Assembly (NCBI GenBank): GCA_009760855.2
Contig: WPIO01000092.1
Location: 932,501-994,500 of the forward strand
Length of the DNA stretch: 62,000 bases
Direction: 5' to 3'
Origin: Cristatella mucedo
Taxonomy: Eukaryota > Bryozoa > Phylactolaemata > Cristatellidae
The position numbers and the translations under genes were made by a program. Positions 61,896 through 62,000 of this stretch are shown here, in pieces; the stretch's first letter is position 1, and the number at the start of each line of letters is the position of its first letter. The notes beneath the pieces were generated by a model, which saw nothing but the letters and a program-made list of their open reading frames with translations, made no database searches and was not told the origin of the DNA.

Positions 61896-62000
61896 GTAAC
61901 CCGTGTGCTCTGCAAAGAACCGTCATAGCTGTAAATTGAAGCAAATGAGTATGCTGCCTGCCCTCTACCCAGAAGCCTCGTGACCGGTCGCCGAGCAACT

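Overview
The window is a stretch of an intron-rich invertebrate animal genome. It holds three real multi-exon host genes embedded in dense, repeatedly nested retrotransposons. No bacterial features are present: there are no operons, no ribosome binding sites and no CRISPR array. The species cannot be fixed from sequence alone. A mu-class glutathione S-transferase, an animal-type ARL8, cathepsin C and L2/CR1-like LINEs would fit a chelicerate, a lophotrochozoan or a lancelet, among others.

Host genes. (1) Cathepsin C (dipeptidyl peptidase 1) lies on the minus strand, 31459 to 13478. Its 8 exons all have GT-AG introns and compatible phases, giving a 478-residue product. (2) ARL8, the lysosomal Arf-like GTPase, lies on the plus strand, 31766 to 51725. 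Its 6 exons give 184 residues. The two genes are head-to-head, with 306 bp between start codons, and both products work at the lysosome. (3) A mu-class glutathione S-transferase starts on the plus strand at 56157. Exons 1-3 (59 residues) are inside the window and the rest lies beyond its right edge.

Repeats. 1-12600 is almost entirely mobile DNA: a broken hAT-like transposase (minus, about 3840-1130) and a nearly full-length non-LTR element (plus, about 8610-12607) that has taken at least four later insertions. Two non-LTR families dominate the window; I call them LINE-A and LINE-B. LINE-A ends in a stem-loop followed by (ATT)n. LINE-B ends in a GGAGTTACAGACGGAGA motif followed by ATTAC-type repeats. 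Two tRNA-headed SINE families are present. SINE-1 has target-site duplications at two places. SINE-2 carries a copy of the LINE-A 3' end, which is the mark of a SINE mobilised by a partner LINE. Tc1-like DNA transposon remnants lie at 17990-18500, 37210-37720 and 38368-40174.

There are three long dinucleotide microsatellites, several alternating purine-pyrimidine tracts, perfect hairpins and short tandem duplications. I see no evidence of a wholly new gene system. The most interesting signals are the LINE-A/SINE-2 3' stem-loop with paired changes between copies, a LINE-derived cryptic splice acceptor 84 bp upstream of ARL8 exon 3, the head-to-head lysosomal gene pair, and a perfect 19-bp hairpin followed by CTAG in a cathepsin C intron.
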